Source: Romanomermis culicivorax (Eukaryota > Nematoda > Enoplea > Mermithida > Mermithidae). Taken from it: DNA of 64,000 nt. The notes beneath the pieces were generated by a model. The model ran no database searches and was not told the DNA's origin. It saw only the letters and a program-made list of their open reading frames with translations. Position 1 is the stretch's first letter, and each line of letters begins with the position of its first letter. The stretch is from positions 1-64,000 of the forward strand of contig CAWUHX010000070.1 of NCBI GenBank assembly GCA_963922205.1, read 5' to 3'. Below, piece after piece: positions 36,001 through 43,818 of the stretch. The translations under genes and the position numbers were made by a program.

Positions 36001-36744
36001 ACTCTACAAGCATGTTTATCATACATAACATGAATAAAAATAATCAAAAAACTTCTTCAAGGAAGTTCAGGAAAGGGTGTTTGACAATTTTTCTCGGGCC
36101 AGGTGTGCCCAGAGGCTTAGGTGGGAGAATCTATCCCCTAACCCCTATGTGCATGTATGATAAATATTAAACTCATCCAATATCGGTCTTTTGATCTGTA
36201 CAATCTGTATAGTCCTTCCTCTTACAGATTGCCCCCTTCAGTCAAGTCACTTTTGGCCGCTCTACTAAATCCGCCTTTGGACCCCGGTAACGATTGGCGA
36301 ATGTTGGCCGCGTGCCTTTCAGTCGACCATTATTTACCATATTTCGCTTCAAGACTTTCGCCAACTGAACTTGTGAGTAGAGCTTCATGTGCATGGCAAG
36401 TCAAGCAAATGTTTGCCGTACTTTACATGCGCATACCTCATCAACAAAATGTGATGAAACAATTTAAATTACATTTCTGAGTAGATCTCAGCTAGATTTA
36501 TCGATTGATATTTAACTGTCTGCATTCGGTAACAATAAATTTCGGCTCACATTTAAATATTCCATTTCGTCATCATTCCCATTCATATTTGAACATTGAA
36601 TTTCCTCATTCATTATAGATACTCTCACTTTGGGAAGCCCGATCCAAGGACGCGAGCAGTATACAATGGTTGGCCCAAATATTCCACAATATGCAAAGGC
36701 CGGACGCCGTGCAACTAATTTTAGACCTGGGTATTGAACAATGA
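14889..36744 (+). CDS. unc-5: UNC-5 netrin receptor gene, 12 exons (5' exon missing)
   Basis: Spliced model: 14889-15029, 16781-17036, 25089-25192, 25254-25434, 25560-26051, 28595-29149, 30952-31063, 31248-31728, 33499-33917, 35662-35808, 36228-36372, 36619-36744. Every junction is GT-AG and every phase matches, giving 1,052 codons and a TGA stop. Approximate domains: Ig1 residues 15-130, Ig2 133-227, two thrombospondin type 1 repeats 228-390, one membrane helix 421-448, ZU5 628-775, UPA 779-925, death domain 963-1045. This is the complete UNC5 order. UNC5 proteins are cell-surface receptors for netrin/UNC-6 that mediate axon and cell repulsion. The size fits the family (about 900-1,070 aa). 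The ATG at 14889 is nominal: no signal peptide is encoded, so a 5' exon must lie upstream, in this window or beyond it. Exons are GC- and CpG-rich against very AT-rich introns. The family call is near certain; exon 1 start is not. Confidence 0.95.
15030..16780 (+). repeat. unc-5 intron 1 with diverged ~170-190-bp tandem array
   Basis: From about 15880 to 16760 the intron is built of diverged units. Each holds a box like ATCGATAGGTCTTTTCGAG followed by CCAAAAATACTGCTTAAATT, at about 15940, 16110, 16325, 16505 and 16645. Each is preceded by a GGTTAAATT..TTTTGCTG block, and some by CTCAGTGCA. The array ends about 20 bp before the acceptor of exon 2. The same box recurs in introns 2 and 8. Confidence 0.65.
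16781..17036 (+). CDS. unc-5: unc-5 exon 2: second half of Ig1
   Basis: Enters in phase 0 after TTTTAACAG and leaves in phase 1 (GCT C|GTAAG). It encodes ETRILVHKREVEQYFG, then FTCECYAYSSSG with the two closing Ig1 cysteines, then the terminal strand SEPATIKIA. Between them is a family-atypical Gly/Gln/Ser insertion with six consecutive Ser codons (TCG) at about 16950-16970, ending near GAGQKNNWA. It sits in a loop before the last strand and probably lengthens it. Confidence 0.93.
17037..25088 (+). other. unc-5 intron 2 (8.05 kb)
   Basis: The longest intron. Apart from a GC-rich island at 19630-19985 (separate entry) it is AT-rich, with the dispersed TTACTGTAG motif. Single copies of the intron tandem-repeat box occur at about 24935 (forward: ATCGACAGATCTCG) and 23745 (inverted). 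No nested gene was recognised on either strand. Confidence 0.6.
19630..19985. other. GC-rich island inside unc-5 intron 2
   Basis: About 350 bp with GC and CpG content like the exons and unlike the surrounding intron. It includes GCGCCGCGCC and CCCGGCCCGGG. Overlapping short frames are open on both strands (for example 96 codons at 19690-19980 with a hydrophobic FVLAAIVILVL stretch), but none matches a family I know. It could be an alternative promoter or first exon, a regulatory element, or a nested small gene. Confidence 0.4.
25089..25192 (+). CDS. unc-5: unc-5 exon 3: first half of Ig2
   Basis: Acceptor CTTTTTAG, entry phase 1, exit phase 0. It encodes LKKHFDREP, the UNC5 Ig1-Ig2 linker (compare the family's K-N-F-x-x-E-P pattern), then IPCLPPEGEPRPE with the first Ig2 cysteine. 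It is followed by a 61-nt intron (25193-25253), very short beside the 8-kb intron on its other side. Confidence 0.93.
25254..25434 (+). CDS. unc-5: unc-5 exon 4: second half of Ig2
   Basis: Encodes VFWLKNDREIE, the Ig core tryptophan, then LSDSGNYTCGARN (the DxGxYxC motif and closing cysteine) and VPVTIYG. Enters in phase 0, leaves in phase 1 at TATG|GTGAGC. Separated from the TSP1 exon by a 125-nt intron. Confidence 0.95.
25560..26051 (+). CDS. unc-5: unc-5 exon 5: both thrombospondin type 1 repeats
   Basis: A single 492-nt exon. TSP1-1 starts VDGGWSEWTHW and contains RPAPINGGRSCQGQ. TSP1-2 starts SIDGQWTDWSAWSLC and ends LKNCTDDALC. The WxxWxxW motifs and six-cysteine patterns are those of UNC5. 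TSP1-2 carries an unusual low-complexity insertion with five consecutive Ala (GCG/GCC codons near 25855-25870), then a long loop before the last cysteines. Acceptor CATTTCAG; exit phase 1. Confidence 0.95.
26420..27060. repeat. Inverted arrays of a CCCGATTCCTCGAA repeat (degraded foldback-like)
   Basis: The left arm (about 26425-26660) carries diverged forward units such as CCCGATTCCTCGAAA and TCCCAGTTCATCGAAA. The right arm (about 26915-27055) carries the complement, TTTCGAGGAATCGGGAC and TTCGGTGAATCGGGAC. The two arms flank a ~250-bp centre. The design (short repeats in long inverted arms) matches the intact element at 59445-60718, with a different unit. Related forward units occur alone at 53160-53215. 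Confidence 0.6.
27599..27823 (+). mobile_element. MITE family 1, copy d
   Basis: A diverged copy in unc-5 intron 5. The left end is TACAGTGTCTTTTTCTTAAAA, the right end AAGCATTTTATAAAAATAGG then ATATA. Internal GGAAGGAAAGTGCTATTTCAT and TGTAAACGACTTTGA align with copies a and c. Confidence 0.7.
28123..28339 (+). mobile_element. MITE family 1, copy e (degenerate)
   Basis: A degenerate copy recognised by TACAGATTTTTCAAAGTG at the left, GTGGAAAGCAAG inside and GGGAACAGACTA at the right. Boundaries are approximate. Confidence 0.55.
28595..29149 (+). CDS. unc-5: unc-5 exon 6: transmembrane segment and juxtamembrane region
   Basis: Acceptor TTCCCAG, phase 1 in and out (GCT T|GTAAGC). A short extracellular stalk (YTLPGDRKFFAG, Pro/Ser-rich) leads to one hydrophobic helix (LGAAVLVFLVALLFLFGFVL) and a basic stop-transfer RRLKTSRR. 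The cytoplasmic part is Ser/Arg/Gly-rich and probably disordered. It holds SLVYDAPPSLKSD, with a tyrosine that could be phosphorylated (inference). No domain is expected here in the family. Confidence 0.92.
29680..29945. mobile_element. Palindromic MITE (family 3)
   Basis: About 265 bp forming an almost complete inverted repeat. The left end is GGTCGGTTTCATTAGAGGGA with CTTAAGCTCCAGCTGAGCAG; the right end is CTGTTCAGCTGGAACTTGAG with GATGAAACCAGCACC. The interior is rich in AGCTGCAGCTNAGCT words. There is no ORF, and no target duplication could be fixed. Only one copy is in the window. Confidence 0.7.
30625..30700 (+). repeat. 27-bp minisatellite, three copies
   Basis: Three nearly identical tandem units with the core GATTTGAGCCACACTCATTC. 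The third has one substitution (TTCAGCC). The near identity implies recent expansion. Confidence 0.95.
30952..31063 (+). CDS. unc-5: unc-5 exon 7: cytoplasmic linker
   Basis: Acceptor ATACTTCAG, phase 1 in, phase 2 out. It encodes GNVNIESSEHSGDSPDHQYA and then TVEDPVPLGSVQYEKR: an acidic linker between the membrane helix and ZU5 with two tyrosines (HQYA, VQYE). UNC5 cytoplasmic tyrosines are known phosphorylation targets; whether these are is inference. Confidence 0.85.
31248..31728 (+). CDS. unc-5: unc-5 exon 8: ZU5 domain
   Basis: Acceptor AATTGCAG, phase 2 in, phase 0 out (TGC CAA|GTAAG). It encodes ISGRIGASGGRLDLPDYGVS and LYIPEGAV, the ZU5 signature, then a block of beta strands ending KETLNSTIFCQ. 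ZU5 packs with UPA and the death domain in a closed supramodule in UNC5 (known for the family). Confidence 0.95.
31729..33498 (+). repeat. unc-5 intron 8 with diverged ~190-bp tandem array reaching the acceptor
   Basis: From about 32230 to 33498 the intron consists of diverged repeats. Shared landmarks per unit are TTCAACGATATTTTG, TCGATAGATCTNGTCGAGATC, a GACTCCTGTTCTT block, TTCANTGAGTTATGA, CAGACTGTTCAGTGCAC and CTTCCACAC. GAGTTATGA-like boxes occur at about 32425, 32625, 32752, 32943, 33264 and 33432. The last unit runs straight into the CCATTTCGTAG acceptor of exon 9, so the repeat supplies that polypyrimidine tract. Confidence 0.7.
33499..33917 (+). CDS. unc-5: unc-5 exon 9: UPA domain
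   Basis: Acceptor TTTCGTAG, phase 0 in, phase 2 out (AAT AG|GTGAG). It encodes GHCHIMTETLGRLALAGDP, SLRVYCVPDD, a QEDDLGG segment, VQEIPDVHLWRD and LHCSFALES. These are the ordered signatures of the UPA domain shared by UNC5, PIDD and ankyrins. Confidence 0.95.
33918..35661 (+). other. unc-5 intron 9
   Basis: A 1.7-kb intron containing the short copy of MITE family 2 (34676-35087). The remainder is AT-rich with scattered TTACAGTAA motifs and no coding sequence. Confidence 0.6.
34676..35087 (+). mobile_element. MITE family 2, short copy (412 bp)
   Basis: Begins TAGGGTGAGCCAAAAAAAGC and ends GCTTTTTTGGCTCATCCTG then TA. It is co-linear with 9716-10476 for its first ~330 bp (shared TTTTTGTACAAACAGAAATT-like DNA, AAAGTGGTCATTTTTCAAAA) and then jumps to the right TIR. 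It is therefore an internal-deletion derivative of the longer form. Confidence 0.85.
35662..35808 (+). CDS. unc-5: unc-5 exon 10: end of UPA and linker to the death domain
   Basis: Acceptor TTTTCATAG, phase 2 in and out (CAC TT|GTAAG). It encodes RHPTDYLSGRLTVSQVTADG and the WPWSEPQPTKITAHL linker leading into the death domain. Confidence 0.9.
35915..36160 (-). repeat. Dispersed repeat family C, copy 1 (in unc-5 intron 10)
   Basis: Reverse-orientation copy. On the minus strand it reads CATGCACATAGGGGTTAGGG, then CTGGCCCGAGAAAAATTGTC, AAACATGCTTGTAGAG and CCCTGGAAAATTTTTTGACG. The same landmarks in the same order occur at 51775-52020 and, more diverged, at 47035-47300 and 47795-48020. Confidence 0.75.
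36228..36372 (+). CDS. unc-5: unc-5 exon 11: death domain, first part
   Basis: Acceptor CTCTTACAG, phase 2 in, phase 0 out (GAA CTT|GTGAG). It encodes LPPSVKSLLAALLNPP, GNDWRMLAACLSVDHYLPYF and ASRLSPTEL: death-domain helices 1-4 with the conserved GNDWRxLA motif of UNC5. Confidence 0.95.
36619..36744 (+). CDS. unc-5: unc-5 exon 12: death domain end and stop
   Basis: Acceptor CATTATAG, phase 0. It encodes ILSLWEARSKDASSIQWLAQ, the WEA motif of helix 5, and then IFHNMQRPDAVQLILDLGIE before TGA at 36742-36744. No close AATAAA follows, so the poly(A) site is undefined. Confidence 0.93.
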   Translation: MLSLWEARSKDASSIQWLAQIFHNMQRPDAVQLILDLGIEQ

Positions 36745-38120
36745 TAACTCCAATTTGGAGTTTTTCGTGCAATATTTCGCAAGAAAAAATGGACAACACG
36801 CATAATGTGAACTACTACCTCGCTAGTACGAGAAAACCTGTTGTCTGAAGTGGACTTTTGTAAAACATGTAATATTATTTATATGCTAACGATTATGCTG
36901 CTTGACTCGTGCTTCTTCATGACATTTGTTTTTTTATTTTATAGATTTTTAGCATATAATATTTTATATTCTATCTTCGCTGAAATTATTTTTACGTGAT
37001 AATTTTGTGTTGTCGAAAATTAGCGACGTGTAGTAAAATTTTGCTGCTGATTTTTCATCCAACATTATTCAATTATAATTCGAAATGAGGAGTATTGATA
37101 TGTTCCATTTTAGAGTTTTCAGAGTTCCGTCTTGTATCGAGAAAGGTGACAATTTTTTTAAATAGTCCGAATTTGAACTCTTCTATTCTTTTCATTAATC
37201 GTAAAACTTTTTTACGGTAAAATTTTAGTAGTGCAGCCGACGCAGTGAAAACCAAAAAAGTAGGCTCAACAAGATCCGCAATTTTAACATTGTGGAAAAT
37301 TTTTTGCTGTAGAAAAACGTTGAATCACATTATGACAAAAGGGAAGCTAAAATCGTAGAAACACCATGATGTTGTTTACCATACTTTTAATTTGGTTGGA
37401 ACTGTGTCTGAGTGTCATTCAAGAAATTTTGTCCATTCAACCAGGTTATGAGAGGAAATTTTGAACCGTTTTGTTTACCGTATGTGATCAAGATATTCCC
37501 ACAAAACTGATATGTAAAACAGGGTGTCCCAACTTATTTTTGAGAATTGAGTCGATGCCGTTGTTGTTGGGCCACAACATTCTTTAATATGAAATTCATC
37601 TAATGGTATGTTTCTCACTGCTACCACATTTCGAGGTCCTGAGATCGTGTTAACACTTATTCACATATTCAAATTTCTAAAACAGTCACGTCTTCATTGT
37701 AGCTTACATAATCATTACTACTCAACCGTAGGTTACGTAATCATAATTTTACCTTTTTGACATGCTTACGAATAAATAAATGGAAAGCAAGTATCATTTT
37801 GTATTTCTGTAATATCCTGCTATACTATGCATCTCATGGAACTGGTATTTTAAAATCTTGCTCAACTAATCCTCATTAATTTTTAAAGTAAAAAATTCTA
37901 CGGTAAACGCTTTGTGTGAACGACTTTGAGGGCGGCCCGTCGGTCCGTTTCTTGTCAATTTTCAATTTACAGGCATTTTATAAAAAACAGACTATATATA
38001 TTTTAAATCCTCTTGAGAAGCTCTCTAATCTCCCTTTAATTTTCCAGTGCATGGCCAAGACTAAGGTAAAAGCACTGCGCTTTTTAGGGGAATTAACTTC
38101 ATTTTGAATCTTTTCTATAA
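36745..38120. other. Spacer between unc-5 and the DIRS element
   Basis: An AT-rich spacer that should include the unc-5 3' UTR. The only structure recognised is MITE family 1 copy f at its right end. CAGGGTGTCCCAA at about 37527 looks like one end of a transposon, but no partner end was found nearby. Confidence 0.5.
37750..37996 (+). mobile_element. MITE family 1, copy f
   Basis: A diverged copy with ATGGAAAGCAAGTATCATTTT on the left, AACGCTTTGTGTGAACGACT in the middle, and the well-preserved right end GGCATTTTATAAAAAACAG ACTATA. The left end is approximate. Confidence 0.7.
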
Positions 38121-38137
38121 ATTCTACTTCAAATGCC

Positions 38138-38249
38138 TCGACTTAACTAGCGTATGTATCATCCGATTGGCCAACTCTTAGCTCGATTAAAAGCTCCGCC
38201 TAAAATAAAGTTAAACACTGGGTAAAGTTCCCCCATTATCATAGTTCAT
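38138..38249 (+). repeat. DIRS left inverted terminal repeat
   Basis: Matches the complement of 43193-43303 almost perfectly from CTTAACTAGCGTATGTATC through CCCCCATTATCATAGTTCAT. The only differences seen are near the outer tip and one base in the AAACACTGGG/AAACACAGGG word. Confidence 0.95.
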
Positions 38250-38286
38250 TCGAGCTGGCTAACTTTTAGCTCGTTTTTATTTTTCC

Positions 38287-39072
38287 ATGTCATCACGTTC
38301 TGTTTGTTCCAAAGCGCCGTTCGGTTCTGTTAATATGTCATCTTTGCATGGTACTCTTTCGAGCCACCATAGCTGCAGTGTCGTTCGCCACAGATCAGCT
38401 CATCGACGTCGTTCCAGGTGCAAATCGTCTTCCAGTTCGTCTAAATCGACCAATTCCGGAAGTTCTTCAACCATTTGCAGTTCTACTGCAAATTTGTCAT
38501 CGGATAATTGACACTTAGCTTCTTTAATTGACAAGAACGATTCTTCTCAGGCTCAGGGTTCCATTGAACCAATTATTGAAGGTTCCTCCTTAGAGGTTTT
38601 TCCTTCCGACAATTTACAACAAGGTTCCATCGAACCTATGACAAATCCGGAACCACCTTTGATGGTTCGAGATGATGGCTCAGTTCAGCTGGACTCTGCT
38701 TCTATGCATTCCATTCTAAAGGAGCCTCTGCCTCATTCCAATAACCCTTTGGTTTTGGATGACAATTAAAGCCTGATGTCAGCTGGCTATTTGGTCGATC
38801 ACAAATATTCACGATCTGCTGCTTCATCTACCAGCAAAGCGGCTTTTTCGACTTTTTCGGATTCTTTGAAACTGGAATGTGAATGCTTGCTGCTTACAAG
38901 CGGGACCCAGGATGTGGTTATATCAGAATTACGAGGTTATTTTGAGCATCCTTTGTTATGTTTGGAATGTTACTCGAAAATGTTGGTTCCAGATTCCCAA
39001 GTGGCTTTAGCTCCAATTATAGTCGAGGACCTTAGATCTTTCTTTGGAAGAAACAAGAAACGACTTATTTGA
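38287..39072 (+). pseudogene. DIRS gag-like region (unrecognised, broken)
   Basis: Two open segments in the position of the first DIRS ORF. 38287-38511 is very Ser-rich with a basic patch (HRRRSRCKSSSSSSKS). 38776-39072 includes LECECLLLTSGTQDVVISEL. Stops separate them. No family domain was recognised; assignment rests on position only. Confidence 0.5.
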
Positions 39073-39879
39073 AAAGATGAACATTTTCGTTGTTTACAAC
39101 AGTCTATCATTGAATGAGCCTACCCATTGGTGGGCGTAATTGATGAACAGGATCAAGGATCGTTTGATCCAGTTTGTGCTTCTAACACTATTAAGCGCAG
39201 CCTCCGTCACATCACCTTCATTTTACAGGATATTCTTTATGACAGGCACTGCAAAATTCTATAAAATGTGGAAATAGTAAGCTATTTGTTTAAGGACATG
39301 GCGTCCATGCCCGTTTCATTGGAGGAATCGGTAGCCTGCTGTAGAGATGCAGACATGATATTATCGCCACCCCTAATCTTTGGCAAGTCTTTGTGTGGCA
39401 GTTTCAAAGATCATGGTCATAAAAATGGTCTTAATGATGCTCTCAGGAAATTGTCATCTTTTGCACCTAGACAATCGTCGGTTCGTGGGTTTGAACCCCC
39501 TTCGTCTGTTCATGGTGCATCGCATCAACTTTCCCAAAGTTTGCGTTTCTATTCCAGCACCAGAAAGTTTTGGGACCGTCCTATCCATTCTGGGGATTCT
39601 TTCTGGTACTGAGTGCAAGATTTTTGCATCTTGCTCATTCCCACTAATTGCAGGCTGCTTAGCTTTTTTCCTTACTAATTGGTCTAGATTGACCTCTGAT
39701 AGATGGCCATTAAACACAGTGTCAGGCCCGCAGATCTGATGGGAAAGTATTCCACTTAAACAGAAAATTCGGCCTTCGCCGATCAATTTTCACCTCAAGA
39801 TCAGTCTGTAGCATCTAAAGAGTTCATATCCCTTTTTGTCTAAGGGTGCTATCGAACCCGTACCTTCTTTTATCGCCCC

Positions 39880-40430
39880 TTCTGATCTTTATGTACCTCG
39901 TTTAGTTTTCCCAAAAAGAATGGTGATATGCGCCCAGTAATTAATTTGTGAACCCTCAATGCTTATGTAAAATATGAGCATTTTAAAATAAAAGGCATCT
40001 TTATGCTAAAAGATTTATTGCATTTGAACGATTGTATGGTTAAAATTGACTTGAAGGATGCTTACTTTGCTGTCCCTGTTTACATGAATGACCGAAAGTT
40101 TATCTGTTTTGAATGGGACAATCATTTGTATCAGTTTACGTGCATGCCCTTTGGACTTTCTTCAGCTCCACGGGTTTTTTACGAAATTATTTTAGCCTGT
40201 AGTTTCTGCTTGTCGTCAACTTGGTATTCGCATAAAAATTTATTTGGACGATATGTTAATTTTAAATGCGTCCTATGAGAAGCTAAAAGCTGATGCCCGT
40301 TTTGTGAGGTTTCTTTTGGCCCAGCTCGGCTTCATAGTTAACAGTGAAAAATCGGAATTGGGGCCAAAGACGTCAATCACTTTTCTCGGTTTCATTATTT
40401 CTTCCAAACTTCAACACTAAAAATTCCGCA
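39880..40430 (+). pseudogene. DIRS reverse transcriptase (broken)
   Basis: Motifs in order are RPVINL (an in-frame TGA at 39949-39951 follows, where Arg is usual), KIDLKDAYFAVPVY, MPFGLSSAPRVF, YLDDMLIL at 40241-40264 (catalytic Asp pair intact) and LGPKTSITFLGFIIS. A frameshift lies between about 40190 and 40230, so the YLDD box is in another frame from the first part. Confidence 0.9.
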
Positions 40431-40689
40431 CGATAAAGTTGATGACATTTTAAGGCAATGTATTTCTCATTTACAGAAGCATACTGTAAAACTGCTTGTC
40501 GCAGTTTGTTTATTGGGAAAATTCGATTCAGTTAGTCAGGCTTTGTTACGTGCTAGTCTATTCTCTAGAGAATTGCAGGCTTGCTTGATTTCTGGTTTAA
40601 AACAACAAAATTATAATCACCACATTATTCTTTCATATGAAGCCAGAAAAGAACTTGAACTTTGGTCTAAATAGTTAAATTCCTAGAAT

Positions 40690-41060
40690 GGTAGAAACAT
40701 TTTTCCAGACCCTGTTTGTCGAACCATCTTTTCAGATGCTTCTGATGACAGCTGGGGCGTTTTTTGAGATTCCCAAAAAGCTGATGGTCTCTGGAAAAAC
40801 AATGAATTAAATTTGCATATAAAGTATAAAGAACTTTTAGCAGCCTCTACGGCCTAAAAATTTTTGCTTTCATGCATGATAATTCTATAGCTATTGCCTA
40901 CATCAACAAGCTAGGTGACACTAAAATAGATTCCTTTGCCATTTGTCCATTAAAATTTGGTCTTGGTGCCTCGATCGTCACCTGAACATTAAAGCAACAC
41001 ATATTCCTTGAGAATTTAACATTGAAGCTGATTGATTATCCCGAAATTTTGCTGACAGCA
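40690..41060 (+). pseudogene. DIRS RNase H region (broken)
   Basis: Contains IFSDASDDSWGVF, a typical RNase H first-Asp motif, then KYKELLAAS, and a terminal EFNIEAD followed by TGA (41033-41035) and LSRNFADSSDW. AD-R-LSR is the usual ending in this family, so the TGA stands at an Arg position. Confidence 0.8.
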
Positions 41061-41299
41061 GTGACTGGCATATGAATGCAGCAATTTTGATTTTTTAAAT
41101 AAAAGATGGGGTCCTCCATTGATCTTTTTGCTTCAAGGCATAATATCCATTTAGAACATTTTGTTCCATGGAAGCCAGACCCTGATGCTTCTGCTTTTGA
41201 TGGTTTTACTCTTTGCTGACATGAATTTTTCGCTTTTGTTTTTCCTCCTTTTGCTTAAATTGGCAGGACTATTCAGAAATTTAGATTAGACTCTGCTAC

Positions 41300-42655
41300 A
41301 GCTGTGCTAATTGTTCCAGTTTGGCCGACTCAACCATGGTGGCCCCAACTGCTGGCTCTAGCCGTCAACTTTCCCTTATTGCTTCCCCAAACGTCGGATC
41401 TTCTATCGGACCCATTAGGGCTTCCTCATCCCATTGTGCTAAGCAAAATACTTCGCCTTTCGGCTTGGAAAATATCAGGAGTTACTGGCAGACCAGCGGC
41501 ATTACAAAGGAGGCTGCCGACATCATGCTTCAATCATGGTCTAGCAGAACACAGAAACACTACAATTCGGCCATTAAAAGTGGCATCGCTGGTGTTCTCG
41601 ACGATAAATTGATCCCTTTCGACCTGCTGCATGCGAATTAGTTCACTATTTATTGCTTTTGCATAAAAGTAATCTAAAATACAGCACCTTAGCTGCAGCT
41701 AAATCAGCTATTTTTACCTATTTATAGTCTGTTTTTTATACAATGCTTCCAAATAGAAAAGTGACACAAATCAGAACTGTCGTCAAAATCATTTACACAG
41801 TTACTGTAAAATTTTTTGTCCGAAAAATTGTTAAAGGCTGAGTCAATACGCTCACAAAGTTCCAGCCCTATACGATATATCGTTTATCAGAAAATCGTAA
41901 AAATCTGAAATACTACTTGCTTTCCAGTTTCATTATTTAGAGGCATTTCAAGAAAAACAAACTATAGGTGAAATTCGCTGCGACCTGACAAATAATCATT
42001 AATCACACGTTTCTTGAAAGGATTTTTTAACCTTAATCCACCTAAACCTAGTTATGCCTCAACATGAGATATTGCTCTTGTTCTTCATTTTTTGAAAGAT
42101 CTCTGGCTTAATGTAACTCCCATTTCCCCTCAAGACTTGAAGTTGCTTACTTTAAATCTATCACGTTGTTGTCATTAAGTTCCCCAAAAAGGGCACCTGA
42201 AATTCAAAAGTTGGACATTCGTTACATAAAATTTTTCGAGGACTTTATTCTTATTACTATTCCAGCGATTACTAAAACCAGACGTGGTGGTCCTCCTGTT
42301 TCTTTCAAAATTTTCAAATTTTCGGAATCCCGTTTATGCCCCCACATTTATTTTCAGCTCTATCTGGATGCAACCAAAGCAATCAGTGGCTCTGAAAGTC
42401 GATGTTTTCTATCCTTTTTTGAAACCTCCACTGCGACAATTTCCCGTTGGATTGAGACGGTTTTGCCCCTTTCGGGCATTGACACCAGTTTTTAAAGCAC
42501 ATTTGACACGCCCTGCTTCGGCTTCCAAAGCTTTTGTTTCGGGCTGCCCACTTGCTTGTATCCTGTCATGCCAACTGGAGTTTCCAGTCCTTAACTTCAA
42601 AGCGGTTTTATCAGAGGGATATAGACTTACCAAATTACACAAATTTTGTCTTTGA
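41300..42655 (+). pseudogene. DIRS tyrosine recombinase (broken, MITE-interrupted)
   Basis: The N-terminal SAM-like part reads YWQTSGITKEAADIMLQSWS and SRTQKHYNSAI. The catalytic part reads RAPEIQKLDIRYIKFFEDF, ITIPAITKTRRGGPP and the HxxR box (HLTR, 42500-42511). The likely nucleophile Tyr (KRFYQ, codon 42609-42611) is in a different frame from HxxR. The MITE at 41723-41966 splits the gene; removing it with one TA leaves the frame continuous at that point. Confidence 0.88.
41723..41966 (-). mobile_element. MITE family 1, copy g, nested in the DIRS element
   Basis: Reverse orientation relative to copies a and c. It begins TATAGTCTGTTTTTTATAC and ends AAGAAAAACAAACTATA, with TA duplicated on both sides. 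It interrupts the recombinase ORF, so it arrived after the DIRS insertion. Confidence 0.93.
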
Positions 42656-42675
42656 TAATGCCCTAAGCTTTAAAC

Positions 42676-42779
42676 ACATACGCTAGTTAAGTCGAGGCAT
42701 TTGAAGTAGAATATAAGATTTTGCAAGGCCTGAAAGGCCGAAGTGAAATCATTATTCTACTAAAATGCCGAGACTCAAC
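42676..42779 (+). repeat. DIRS internal complementary region
   Basis: 42676-42712 is the complement of the element's left tip (38121-38157). 42710-42779 is the complement of its right tip (43293-43364). The two halves overlap at AAT. This junction structure is used as template in the DIRS circle model and is diagnostic for the family. Confidence 0.95.
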
Positions 42780-43192
42780 TAGGCCCTCCCTTCCCATCCC
42801 TTCAAGGGTTTTTTTCTCGTTTTTAACCATACTTTTTTGTAGAACTCGGGGAAACAATAATCGTTTTCCAAAACAAGGACATTTTTTCTCGCCGTTCAGC
42901 GCGTTAATTACCTATTCGAAGACCCGAAAAATTTGTATTTTGTCTTACCGTCGACCTTTTTTTTTTGGACTTGATTAATGTGCTAATGTTTTTCTATTTG
43001 TGCTTATCGTGCACATAATGTTTCGTCTTTTAAGACTCATGTGTCACTTTTTCCAACTATGTATATCGCTTTTCCGCCACCTTCCTAGTGGCGTTGACCT
43101 GTATTTTTCTTTTTAAAGTGGTCTCCTTTTCGCAAAAAAAAAAAAATCTTTACTTCTTTACTTCATTATGACTCCTTTTATTTGCAGCTCTC

Positions 43193-43303
43193 ATGAACTA
43201 TGATAATGGGGGAACTTTACCCTGTGTTTAACTTTATTTTAGGCGGAGCTTTTAATCGAGCTAAGAGTTGGCCAATCGGATGATACATACGCTAGTTAAG
43301 TCT
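43193..43303 (-). repeat. DIRS right inverted terminal repeat
   Basis: Complement of 38138-38249, followed by a unique right tip to 43364 that includes GGCCTTTCAGGCC. Confidence 0.95.
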
Positions 43304-43538
43304 CGGCATTTTAGTAGAATAATTATTTCACTTCGGCCTTTCAGGCCTTGCAAAATCTTATATTCACCACCATCCGACATTTTTTAAAAATATTTGACGT
43401 ACATATCTGTCATGTCTTAGCCTCAGGCTTAGGTTTAGGCTGAGTGTTTATGATGGAAAACTAATAAAATGTCGGTGCTGGTAAAATTGTAGAAAAGATC
43501 TTTCATTTTTGCCTACAGAGATTCCGAGTTAGGTAACT

Positions 43539-43544
43539 TTTATT
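43539..43544 (-). terminator. AATAAA poly(A) signal of the minus-strand membrane gene
   Basis: AATAAA on the minus strand about 70 nt after the TGA at 43615-43617. It supports that stop as the true 3' end of the gene running from 52.9 kb. Confidence 0.55.
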
Positions 43545-43614
43545 TTCTGAATAGTCAATCGAAATACGGGGAAAATCAAAATATTAGTTAGTGTAATCGA
43601 CGAAGTACTTGCCG

Positions 43615-43818
43615 TCATTTTACGGTGTCGGACAGTGCGTTCAAACTTGTTTGCGAAGCCTGGCGAGTCAAAGTAGCGGTAGCCGATCCGCTATCCTTCA
43701 ATACCGAAGCCACCTTGGTCGAAGTGAAAAGTGGGTAGCTACTGCTGTACAACGAATAACTGAACGTTCTATCGGACGGTGTTAAAATCGAACCTTCGAT
43801 CAAACGACCCAAATTCAT
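43615..43818 (-). CDS. Membrane gene, last exon (cytoplasmic tail)
   Basis: Acceptor TTTTTCATCAG, phase 0. It encodes MNLGRLIEGSILTPSDRTFS through LTRQASQTSLNALSDTVK and TGA. The tail is Ser/Thr-rich with no hydrophobic helix, so it is probably cytosolic. Confidence 0.7.
   Translation of the reverse strand: MNLGRLIEGSILTPSDRTFSYSLYSSSYPLFTSTKVASVLKDSGSATATLTRQASQTSLNALSDTVK

Larger units (their letters stand above)
38121..43364 (+). mobile_element. DIRS-type tyrosine-recombinase retrotransposon (decayed)
   Basis: A 5.2-kb element with the diagnostic DIRS terminal structure. Inverted terminal repeats of about 110 bp lie at 38138-38249 and 43193-43303. Beyond each are unique tips: left 38121-38137, right 43304-43364. 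The internal complementary region (42676-42779) contains the complement of the left end (42676-42712) joined to the complement of the right end (42710-42779), overlapping by AAT. Coding order is an unrecognised Ser-rich gag-like part, reverse transcriptase, RNase H, tyrosine recombinase. Frameshifts, several in-frame stops and a nested MITE (41723-41966) show it is dead. The ITR plus ICR layout fits DIRS1-like elements rather than PAT elements, which have split direct repeats. Confidence 0.93.

Noticed and set aside
39380-39786. 119- and 110-codon ORFs inside the DIRS element
   Set aside because: They lie between the gag-like and RT regions, overlap on opposite strands, and show no domain. 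Most likely frames of decayed element sequence.
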